DNA from: Candidatus Spyradosoma merdigallinarum
Lineage (GTDB): Bacteria > Verrucomicrobiota > Verrucomicrobiia > Opitutales > UBA953
Direction: 5' to 3'
DNA: 8,971 bases
Assembly (NCBI GenBank): GCA_018713755.1
Contig: DVOG01000143.1
Location: 1 to 8,971, forward strand
Part shown: positions 1 through 5,454 of the stretch, in pieces
Position numbering within the stretch: position 1 is the first letter of the stretch
How the letters are laid out: each line of letters starts with the position of its first letter
Notes under the pieces: model-generated
Told to the model about the DNA's origin: nothing
What the model saw: the letters and a program-made list of their open reading frames with translations, nothing else
Database searches by the model: none
Program-made: the position numbers and the translations under genes

Positions 1-135
1 GAGCGAGGATTTTCCCGAGCCGGAAACGCCCGTGATCACGACGAGTTTTCCGCGCGGGAGACGGACGTCGAGATTTTTCAGATTGTGTTCCCGCGCGCCT
101 TTGACGCGGATTTCTTCCGGAGAGGGCGAATCCAT
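1..135 (-). CDS. uvrA: Excinuclease ABC subunit A, N-terminal fragment (runs off left edge)
   Basis: UvrA is the ATP-dependent damage-recognition subunit of the cytoplasmic UvrABC nucleotide excision repair complex. Only the first 45 codons lie in the window; the gene continues beyond base 1. After a short lead of about eight residues, the protein shows the family's near-invariant opening, IRVKGAREHNLKNLDVRLPR (residues 9-28). The first Walker A motif follows, GVSGSGKSS at residues 36-44. The ATG at 135 is chosen because the conserved block starts just after it and an in-frame stop-free upstream stretch adds nothing recognisable. No Shine-Dalgarno sequence is visible. A TTGCGG/TAGATT pair (168-173 and 144-149, 18 bases apart) lies just upstream and could be a promoter. 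The L,D-transpeptidase gene ends 67 bases upstream on the same strand, so read-through from it is also possible. The family call is secure; an N-terminally similar UvrA paralogue cannot be excluded from this fragment. Confidence 0.92.
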   Translation of the reverse strand, partial: MDSPSPEEIRVKGAREHNLKNLDVRLPRGKLVVITGVSGSGKSSL

Positions 136-202
136 GACGCAGAAATCTACGCCGTTCCCGCGTCCCGCCGCAATTTTTTTCCGAGGTTTTTCCCGCGCGG
201 CG

Positions 203-754
203 TCAGGTTAAGGAAACGAACAGGCGCGCGCAGGGCGTTCCCGCGGGAGCGTCGGGCAGCGCGTCGAAAAGCGCGACGACGTCGGCGTTCCCGAGCAGGA
301 TGCAGCCGTGCGAGTTCGGCGATCCGAGCTTTTCTTCCTGATTCGTTCCGTGAATGTATACGAATCTTGAATACGTGTCGACGTTCCCGCCGCGGTTGCG
401 GCCGTCTTCTTCGCCCTGAAGGCGCAGAATGCGCGACGTGATGAGGTTTTCTCCGGGCGCGTCCTTGAGGAATTCCGAGAAATGCTTTCCGGTGGAGACG
501 CGCGCCTTGAAGACCGTTCCCGCGGGCGCGCCGGCGCCGATTTTCTCGACGACGGAAAAGAGTCCGTCGGGCGTGCCGAGCGAATCCTTCACGCAGGACG
601 GCGCGGCGCGCGAGGTCGAAATGCGGTAGGCGGCGCGCAGGACGTCCCCGCGGAAATGCCAAAGCCTCTGCGCGGGAATGCTCGCGACGAGCGCGTCGGG
701 CAGCGCGGGAACGCCCAGCATTTCGCATTTGCGTTTCAGCGCGTCAAGGAGCAT
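203..754 (-). CDS. L,D-transpeptidase (YkuD) domain protein, no signal peptide
   Basis: The product is 183 residues. It carries the YkuD catalytic signature: FVYIHGTNQE (131-140) followed by SPNSHGC, giving His135, Ser148, His149 and the nucleophile Cys151. Upstream, TPDGLFSVVEKI (61-72) matches the 'TPxGxF' strand of the fold. Family members form 3-3 peptidoglycan cross-links or attach proteins to the wall, using Cys as acyl acceptor. Two things are odd. The residue two after the Cys, usually Arg (SHGCIR), is Leu153. There is also no signal peptide or membrane anchor with either plausible start, although the known substrates are periplasmic. The ATG at 754 is preferred; an in-frame ATG at 802 would add 16 Lys/Glu-rich residues and nearly touch the divergent asd start at 806. 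A GAGAG about 10 bases upstream of 754 may serve as a weak ribosome site. The fold is confident; activity and location are not. Confidence 0.85.
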   Translation of the reverse strand: MLLDALKRKCEMLGVPALPDALVASIPAQRLWHFRGDVLRAAYRISTSRAAPSCVKDSLGTPDGLFSVVEKIGAGAPAGTVFKARVSTGKHFSEFLKDAPGENLITSRILRLQGEEDGRNRGGNVDTYSRFVYIHGTNQEEKLGSPNSHGCILLGNADVVALFDALPDAPAGTPCARLFVSLT

Positions 755-805
755 TCTTGCGCTCTCGCATTTTTCATTTTTTTTCTCAGCAAAAGGCAAC
801 ATATT

Positions 806-1825
806 ATGGCATACAGCATCGGTATCGTAGGCGCGACGGGAGCGGTGGGGCAAGAAATTCTTTCGCTGCTCGCGTCGAGAAATTTTCCCGTCGGGGAACT
901 GCGCCCGCTCGCGTCGGCGCGCAGCGCGGGCAAGACGGTCGATTTCGGCGGGAAGTCCTGGACGATCCGGGAAGCGACGCCGGAGTCGTTCGAGGGTCTG
1001 GATTTCGCGATTTTCTCCGCCGGCGGCAGCATTTCCAAGGCGTTGGCGCCGGAAGCGGCGCGGCGCGGCTGCGTCGTCATCGACAACAGCTCGGCGTTCC
1101 GCATGGATCCGAACGTTCCGCTGGTCGTTCCCGAAATCAACGCGCACGCGCTTGAGGCGCACAAGGGCATCATCGCGAACCCGAACTGCTCGACGGCGAT
1201 TGCGCTGATGGGGCTTTACCCGCTGCACAAGGCGTTCGGGCTGAAGCGCTTTTTCGCGTCGACGTATCAGGCGGTCTCGGGAACGGGCGCTGCGGCGATG
1301 AAGGAGCTGGAAGACCAGGTGCGCGCGTGGGCGAAAGGCGAGCCGATCGAGAGCGCGGTCTACCCGCATCAGATCGCGTTCAACCTGATTCCGCACGTCG
1401 ATTCTTTCCTGGAAGACGGCTACACGAAGGAAGAGATGAAGATGCTCAACGAAGGGCGCAAAATCATGGAGCTTCCGGGGCTCGTCTGCACCTGCACCTG
1501 CGTGCGCGTTCCCGTGTTCCGCGCGCATTCCATTTCCATCGACGCGGAGTTCGAGCGTCCCGTGGACGTTGCCCGCGCGCGCGAGGCGATCGCGGCGTTC
1601 CCGGGCGCGGAAGTCCGCGACGATCCCGCGAACAAGGTCTACCCGATGCCGCTGTTTTATCAGAACAAGGTGAAGTGCGGCGTGGGGCGCATCCGCAAAA
1701 ACACCGCGTTCGAAAACGGGCTTGCGCTCTGGGTCTGCGGCGACCAGCTCTGGAAGGGCGCCGCGCTCAACGCGATCCAGATCGCCGAAGAAATGGATCG
1801 GCGCGGGCTTCTGAAAAAAGCGTGA
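806..1825 (+). CDS. asd: Aspartate-semialdehyde dehydrogenase
   Basis: This NADPH-dependent enzyme converts L-aspartyl-4-phosphate to L-aspartate-4-semialdehyde, the branch point to diaminopimelate/lysine, threonine and methionine. The 339-residue length is typical. The Rossmann motif GATGAVG is at 9-15 and the Asn-Ser-Ser stretch (VIDNSSAFRM) at 91-100. The catalytic loop ANPNCST (124-130) places the nucleophile at Cys128. QAVSGTGAAAM (155-165) and the RVPVFRAHS segment carrying the general base His241 follow. All expected active-site motifs are present. The ATG at 806 begins the Rossmann strand directly and has AAAAGG (791-796) nine bases upstream, the clearest ribosome-binding sequence in the window. 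Transcription is divergent from the L,D-transpeptidase gene, with 51 bases between the starts, and ends at a strong terminator near 1873-1918. It is therefore probably monocistronic. Confidence 0.97.
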   Translation: MAYSIGIVGATGAVGQEILSLLASRNFPVGELRPLASARSAGKTVDFGGKSWTIREATPESFEGLDFAIFSAGGSISKALAPEAARRGCVVIDNSSAFRMDPNVPLVVPEINAHALEAHKGIIANPNCSTAIALMGLYPLHKAFGLKRFFASTYQAVSGTGAAAMKELEDQVRAWAKGEPIESAVYPHQIAFNLIPHVDSFLEDGYTKEEMKMLNEGRKIMELPGLVCTCTCVRVPVFRAHSISIDAEFERPVDVARAREAIAAFPGAEVRDDPANKVYPMPLFYQNKVKCGVGRIRKNTAFENGLALWVCGDQLWKGAALNAIQIAEEMDRRGLLKKA

Positions 1826-1872
1826 GGTTTCGCCGCGCGCCGCTCCCGTCTGCCGCGGGAACGCGAAAAAGG

Positions 1873-1918
1873 AAACGCCGTTCCCGCCGCGGTTCGCGGG
1901 AGCGGCGTTTTTTTTTTT
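1873..1918 (+). terminator. Intrinsic terminator after asd
   Basis: A 15-base arm beginning AAACGCCG and ending TTCCCGC (1873-1887) pairs with GCGGGAGCGGCGTTT (1896-1910), with one G-U wobble, across an 8-base loop. The stem runs directly into a T tract reaching 1918. It lies about 50 bases after the asd stop. The left arm contains the window's iterated CGTTCCCG motif; the right arm carries the variant CGGGAGCG. Confidence 0.88.
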
Positions 1919-1966
1919 GCGGACGCGCCGCGGCCATTTCGTTTCCGCGGCGGCGGCGGAATAAAC

Positions 1967-1996
1967 TTGTCGTTCCCGTGCCGCCGGGCGTAAAAT
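1967..1996 (+). promoter_or_regulatory. Candidate sigma-70-type promoter for galE
   Basis: TTGTCG (1967-1972) and TAAAAT (1991-1996) are separated by 18 bases and match the TTGACA/TATAAT consensus at four and five positions. They lie between the asd terminator and galE, where a new transcript is needed. Transcription would begin near 2003, giving a leader of about 65 bases. That start coincides with the inverted repeat CGTTCCCG-CGT-CGGGAACG (2003-2021), which could be an operator, a leader hairpin, or simply two copies of the dispersed motif. The remainder of the 1826-2067 gap holds only the terminator and these elements. No Shine-Dalgarno sequence precedes the galE ATG. Confidence 0.42.
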
Positions 1997-2067
1997 CCTT
2001 TTCGTTCCCGCGTCGGGAACGCCTATTCGTTCACGTTCAAACCCTGAATCAACAGCATCATCATCCT

Positions 2068-3084
2068 ATGAAAATCCTCGTCACAGGCGGCGCCGGCTAC
2101 ATCGGCACGCATACGGTCATCGAACTGCTTCAGGCAGGCTATGACGTCACCATCGTCGACAACCTCTACAATTCGCAGGAAGAAGCCGTGAAGCGCGGCG
2201 CGGAGCTCGCGGGAAAAACGCCGGAGTTCCACAAGGTCGACCTGCTCGACTTCGCGGCGCTCGAAGAGGTTTTCAAAAAATCGCATTTCGACGCGGTGAT
2301 TCATTTCGCCGGGCTGAAGGCCGTCGGCGAATCCGTCGCCAAGCCGCTGTTCTATTACCACAACAACATGACGGGAACGTTCAATCTGCTCGCGCTGATG
2401 AAAAAATACGGCTGCCGCAACATCGTGTTCTCGTCGTCGGCGACGGTTTACGGCATGCCGGAAAAAGTGCCGCTGGACGAAAGCTGCTCGACGGGAGCGC
2501 TCAATCCCTACGGGGCGACGAAGCTCTTCCTCGAGCGCGTGCTCACGGACGTCAAGGCGGCGGAACCGGATCTGGGCGTCATGCTGCTGCGCTACTTCAA
2601 CCCGGTCGGCGCGCATCCGTCCGGACGCATCGGGGAAAACCCGAACGGCATTCCGAACAACCTCATGCCTTACATCGCGCAGGTCGCCGTCGGGCGTCTG
2701 CCTTTCGTGCGCGTGTTCGGGAACGATTATCCGACGAAGGACGGCACGGGCGTGCGCGACTACATTCACGTGGTCGACCTCGCGCGCGGGCATCTCGCCG
2801 CGCTCAAGAAGCTCGAACAGGAACCCGGAAAAATTTACACCGTCAATCTCGGCACGGGAACGGGCTATTCCGTCCTCGACATGATTCACGCGTTCTCGAA
2901 AGCCTGCGGCAAGGAAATTCCTTACCAGATCGCGCCGCGGCGCCCGGGCGACGCGCCGGAGTGCTACGCCGATCCCTCTTACGCGAAAGAGCTTCTCGGC
3001 TGGACGGCGACGCACACGCTCGACGACATGTGCGCTTCCAGCTGGAAATGGCAGTCGATGAACCCGAACGGCTACGAAGGCTGA
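2068..3084 (+). CDS. galE: UDP-glucose 4-epimerase
   Basis: GalE interconverts UDP-glucose and UDP-galactose using tightly bound NAD+, feeding the Leloir pathway and surface-glycan synthesis in the cytoplasm. The 338-residue product is exactly the usual family length. It starts MKILVTGGAGYIGTHT, with the GxxGxxG NAD motif at 7-13 and Asp31-Asn32 after the second strand. It continues with AVIHFAGLKAVGES (76-89), SSSATVYG (122-129) with catalytic Ser124, and NPYGATK (146-152) with Tyr148 and Lys152. RYFNPVGAHPSGRIGE (175-190) and GTGVRDYIHVVDLA (226-239) complete the bacterial-type signature. The ATG at 2068 places the Rossmann strand at residue 2. An open frame extends far upstream, but only as an antisense-like artefact across asd. 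The gene ends at a bidirectional terminator and appears to be its own unit. Confidence 0.97.
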   Translation: MKILVTGGAGYIGTHTVIELLQAGYDVTIVDNLYNSQEEAVKRGAELAGKTPEFHKVDLLDFAALEEVFKKSHFDAVIHFAGLKAVGESVAKPLFYYHNNMTGTFNLLALMKKYGCRNIVFSSSATVYGMPEKVPLDESCSTGALNPYGATKLFLERVLTDVKAAEPDLGVMLLRYFNPVGAHPSGRIGENPNGIPNNLMPYIAQVAVGRLPFVRVFGNDYPTKDGTGVRDYIHVVDLARGHLAALKKLEQEPGKIYTVNLGTGTGYSVLDMIHAFSKACGKEIPYQIAPRRPGDAPECYADPSYAKELLGWTATHTLDDMCASSWKWQSMNPNGYEG

Positions 3085-3120
3085 GCCGCGTTCCCGCTTC
3101 TCGGCGGAAAAGCCGCCAAA

Positions 3121-3165
3121 AAAAAGAAACGTTCCCGCGAAATTCCCGCGGGAACGTTTCTTTTT
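3121..3165. terminator. Perfect bidirectional terminator between galE and menA
   Basis: The arms AAAAAGAAACGTTCCCGCG (3121-3139) and its exact reverse complement (3147-3165) form a 19-base-pair stem around a 7-base loop. An A run leads in and a T run leads out, so the element reads as an intrinsic terminator on both strands. It sits where plus-strand galE (ending 3084) and minus-strand menA (ending 3203) converge. Both arms contain the iterated CGTTCCCG motif in full. Confidence 0.88.
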
Positions 3166-3166
3166 G

Positions 3167-3196
3167 CGGTGTCGCCGTGCGTGCGCGGCGACACCG
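3167..3196. repeat. Inverted repeat in the 3' region of menA
   Basis: CGGTGTCGCCG (3167-3177) and CGGCGACACCG (3186-3196) are perfect reverse complements with an 8-base loop. The repeat lies between the menA stop and the bidirectional terminator. In menA-sense RNA it would form a hairpin just before the terminator hairpin. It has no T tract of its own, so it is not a terminator; it could protect the RNA 3' end. Confidence 0.6.
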
Positions 3197-3202
3197 GCGG
3201 CA

Positions 3203-4126
3203 TCACGGCGCGGAAAGGAAAAGCCCGACGCTTTGCGAAACGGCGTAGAGCAGCAGCGTTCCCGCGACTTTCGCAAGCAGCGGGTTGCATTCGCGCGGAT
3301 CCTTGATTTCGCGAAGATTCTTCAGGATTTCCCCTATCGGAATCGGCAGCAGAATCATCGGCAGCAGCACCGTCAGCGCGTCGAAGCCGAACGCGAAGCG
3401 CAGCGCGAGCGGCGACAGAAAAATGACCGCGAAGTTGAACGCGAAAAGTTTCCGCGCCCAGGCTTCGCCGAAGCGCACGACCGTCGTGCGCTTGCCCGAA
3501 CGCTCGTCGGTCGCGCGGTCGCGGATGTTGTTCACGATCAGAATGTTGTCCGCGCCCAAGCCGCACGCGAGCGCCGTCGTCCACAGAAAAGGCGGGAACG
3601 TTCCCGCCTGGACGTAGCAGGTGAACGCCACGGCGACGAAGCCGAAGAAAACGACGACGAAAACGTCGCCCAGTCCGTGATAGGACAGCGGGAACGGGCC
3701 GGTCGTGTAGGCGAGGCAGGCGAGCAGGCTGATCGCGCCGACGGCGATCATCGCCGCTCCGCCGTAAAAAATCAGGCCGCTGCCGAACAGCGCGGCGAGC
3801 GCGAGCGCGACGCCCGTTCCCGCGGCGACTTCCCGCGGCGAAAGCCAGCCGCTCGCCGTCGCCCGCGCGAAACCCGCGCGATCCGCCTTGTCCGTCCCGC
3901 GCAGAAAATCTCCGCGGTCGTTGGCGAGGTTGCTGGCGATTTGCGCGAACAGCGCGAACAGCGCGGCGAGCGCCGCGGGAACGGCGCGAAATCCGCCCGC
4001 CGCCGCCGCGCAGGCCGAGCCGAGCAGCACCGGCGCGAGCGCGGCGGGCAGCGTTTTCGGACGCGCGGCGAAAAAGAACGCGAGCGCTTTCGGCGGCGTT
4101 TTTCCTGCGGGAGCGGCGCGCTTCAT
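3203..4126 (-). CDS. menA: 1,4-dihydroxy-2-naphthoate prenyltransferase (UbiA superfamily)
   Basis: MenA is an integral inner-membrane enzyme that transfers a polyprenyl chain to 1,4-dihydroxy-2-naphthoate, giving demethylmenaquinone. The 307-residue protein opens with the MenA-type signature ARPKTLPAALAPVLLGSA (21-38). The first Asp-rich motif is NLANDRGDFLRGTD (66-79), with Asp70, Asp73 and Asp79 for the Mg-diphosphate. The second region runs from Asp193 through NNIRDRATDERSGKRTT (199-215). LAYTTGPFPLSYHGLGD (138-154) is also typical of MenA rather than of UbiA or haem-O synthase. Several hydrophobic membrane segments fill the rest. The ATG overlaps the upstream stop as ATGA (4123-4126), so the two genes are probably translationally coupled. 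A perfect 18-base palindrome lies inside the gene at 3591-3608. No other menaquinone genes are in the window. Confidence 0.93.
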   Translation of the reverse strand: MKRAAPAGKTPPKALAFFFAARPKTLPAALAPVLLGSACAAAAGGFRAVPAALAALFALFAQIASNLANDRGDFLRGTDKADRAGFARATASGWLSPREVAAGTGVALALAALFGSGLIFYGGAAMIAVGAISLLACLAYTTGPFPLSYHGLGDVFVVVFFGFVAVAFTCYVQAGTFPPFLWTTALACGLGADNILIVNNIRDRATDERSGKRTTVVRFGEAWARKLFAFNFAVIFLSPLALRFAFGFDALTVLLPMILLPIPIGEILKNLREIKDPRECNPLLAKVAGTLLLYAVSQSVGLFLSAP

Positions 4127-5337
4127 TTTTTCGGCTCCGCGGGAACTTTGACGAGCGTGATGTCCTCGCTGACGCAGGATCCGAGCGAGGCGGAGCTTTT
4201 GCTCGCCATCGAAAGCACCGGCGGCTCGGGCAGAATCGGGTCAAAGCCGCGTTTGACGCGCTGCGCGTTCATGCGCTGCCACAGCAGGTAATCCAAAATC
4301 ACGGGATTGGCGCTGAGCCAGAGGCGCTTTTCCGACGCCGTGTATTCCGCGTAAAAATTCGGTCCGCCGATGAACTGGTATTTTTCCAGCGAAAGCAGCG
4401 TCAGCTCGAACGTCGCGCGGAATTCGGGAATAGTCGCGATGCTGACGGCGGCGACGGCGGCGTTGGCGGGGTTTTCGAGAAAGCGCCGCTGGTTGCTGAC
4501 GTTCCAGAGCGTCGCGTTGGCGAGCGCGCCGGAAACGCCCAGCGCCGGGCTGTCCGCCGCGACGGGAAGGCTGATCCAGAAATCCGCGTCGAACATCAGC
4601 GGCACGGGCAGGAAGCTTTTGCGGTCGTTTTCGGGAGCGTCCCACGACGTCGCGTCGGGCAAAAACGCTTCGCGCGAAGGCATCGGGTTTTCGTAAAACC
4701 ATTTTTCGCTGTAGAATTTTCCCGAATCGAGCGCGAGCACGGGCGAGCCTTCCCACGCGTCGTTCCCGCGGCGGAACGGCGGCAGATAGCCGGACTTGCG
4801 CAGCGATTTCTCGCTCATGTCGACGAGGAAGACGTTTTCGGGCGCGAAGCCGCGGCGCACGAGCGCTTCGCGCGCGGCGCGGACGAGCGGTTGCGGCGTC
4901 GCGAGCCCTTTGCCCGAGGCGGTGAAGATTTTCAGCGCGGCTTTCTTTTTTTCTCCGGGAACGAGGCGCCGCCCGGTCTGTTTTTCGTAAGCGGAAAAAA
5001 GCGCTTCGACGGCGGCGGAATAATCGCTTTGCGAAAATCCGTCCAGCGCGCTTTCGAAAAGAAACGCGCGGTGCTTTTCCGGAAATTCCGGCGCGGCGGG
5101 AACGGCTTCGGGCCGCGCGGCGGGAACGGCGTTTTCCGCCGGCTGCGCGGGAGCGGTTTCGGCGCCGGCGGGCGAGGGCGAGGCGAGCGGGTCGAACGCC
5201 GTGTTGACGCGCCGCACGCCTTCGAGCGGCGTCTCGGCGTCGGCGATTTCCGCCGTCGCGGTCGTTCCCGCGGCGAGGCACAGAGCGGCGACGGCGGCGG
5301 CCGCCGCGCGGAATTTTCTCGAAAAGGAAAAACTCAT
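4123..5337 (-). CDS. Exported DUF362-like protein of unknown function
   Basis: The product is 404 residues. A signal peptide is visible: Arg/Lys at 7-10, an Ala-rich core, and likely cleavage after ATA at 27-29. Cys20 is not in a good lipobox because Leu precedes it, so an ordinary signal peptide is likelier. Residues 50-85 form an Ala/Pro linker. The globular part resembles the uncharacterised DUF362 family: GKGLATPQPLVRAAREALVR (143-162), then VFLVDMS (169-175), FDADFWISLPVAAD (249-262), LGVSGALANATLWNVSN (266-282), and a C-terminal LSANPVILDYLLWQRMNAQR (341-360). There is no ferredoxin-like Cys cluster of the kind some DUF362 proteins carry. The assignment is by motif resemblance, not by search. 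The start at 5337 precedes the signal peptide directly; GAGG upstream is only two bases from the ATG. It overlaps menA by four bases and is probably the first gene of that transcript. Function unknown. Confidence 0.75.
   Translation of the reverse strand: MSFSFSRKFRAAAAAVAALCLAAGTTATAEIADAETPLEGVRRVNTAFDPLASPSPAGAETAPAQPAENAVPAARPEAVPAAPEFPEKHRAFLFESALDGFSQSDYSAAVEALFSAYEKQTGRRLVPGEKKKAALKIFTASGKGLATPQPLVRAAREALVRRGFAPENVFLVDMSEKSLRKSGYLPPFRRGNDAWEGSPVLALDSGKFYSEKWFYENPMPSREAFLPDATSWDAPENDRKSFLPVPLMFDADFWISLPVAADSPALGVSGALANATLWNVSNQRRFLENPANAAVAAVSIATIPEFRATFELTLLSLEKYQFIGGPNFYAEYTASEKRLWLSANPVILDYLLWQRMNAQRVKRGFDPILPEPPVLSMASKSSASLGSCVSEDITLVKVPAEPKK
5091..5130. repeat. 24-base tandem duplication carrying the iterated motif
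   Basis: The 16-mer GCGCGGCGGGAACGGC occurs at 5091-5106 and again at 5115-5130, a period of 24 bases. It lies inside the Ala/Pro linker of the DUF362-like gene, where it encodes the repeated peptide AVPAA (70-74 and 78-82). Each copy contains one CGGGAACG. Confidence 0.75.
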
Positions 5338-5413
5338 CGCCTCATTCTGCGCGGGGAGAGGCGGGAACGCAAGGGCAACAATTTTCCCGCGTGCGCGCGG
5401 GCGCGTTTTTGCT

Positions 5414-5443
5414 TTGCGCGCGACGGCGGGTTTTCCGTAAAAT
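5414..5443 (+). promoter_or_regulatory. Candidate promoter for the M3 peptidase gene
   Basis: TTGCGC (5414-5419) and TAAAAT (5438-5443) are 18 bases apart. The -10 hexamer and spacing are the same as in the galE candidate; the -35 is weaker, with three matches. Transcription would start near 5450, leaving only about five to eight bases before the ATG at 5455 or 5458, and no Shine-Dalgarno sequence is present. The 117-base divergent region (5338-5454) must also hold the minus-strand promoter of the DUF362-like gene; a poor TTGCGT/CAGAAT pair at 5367-5372 and 5344-5349 is the only candidate I see. Confidence 0.38.
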
Positions 5444-5454
5444 GCGCTCCGATT

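Noticed and set aside
1327..2067. Open frame extending far upstream of galE in the same frame
   Set aside because: It overlaps asd out of frame, is Arg-rich with no domain, and galE begins with its Rossmann strand at 2068.
3101..3120. Small hairpin GGCGG-AAAAG-CCGCC after galE as a separate terminator
   Set aside because: It is followed by A residues, not T, on the plus strand, and the perfect stem just downstream is the convincing terminator.
3203..4126. Haem-O synthase or 4-hydroxybenzoate prenyltransferase instead of MenA
   Set aside because: The RPKTLPAA...PVLLG opening and the NDRGDFLRGTD and NNIRDRATDERSGKRT segments fit MenA better.
3203..4244. Other-frame open frames over menA and the DUF362-like gene
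   Set aside because: They are strongly Arg-rich, lack motifs, and lie wholly over well-supported genes; this is a byproduct of high GC.
5272..5283. Lipoprotein signal in the DUF362-like protein at Cys20
   Set aside because: Leu precedes the Cys where a small residue is required, and a normal cleavage site (ATA) follows at residue 29.
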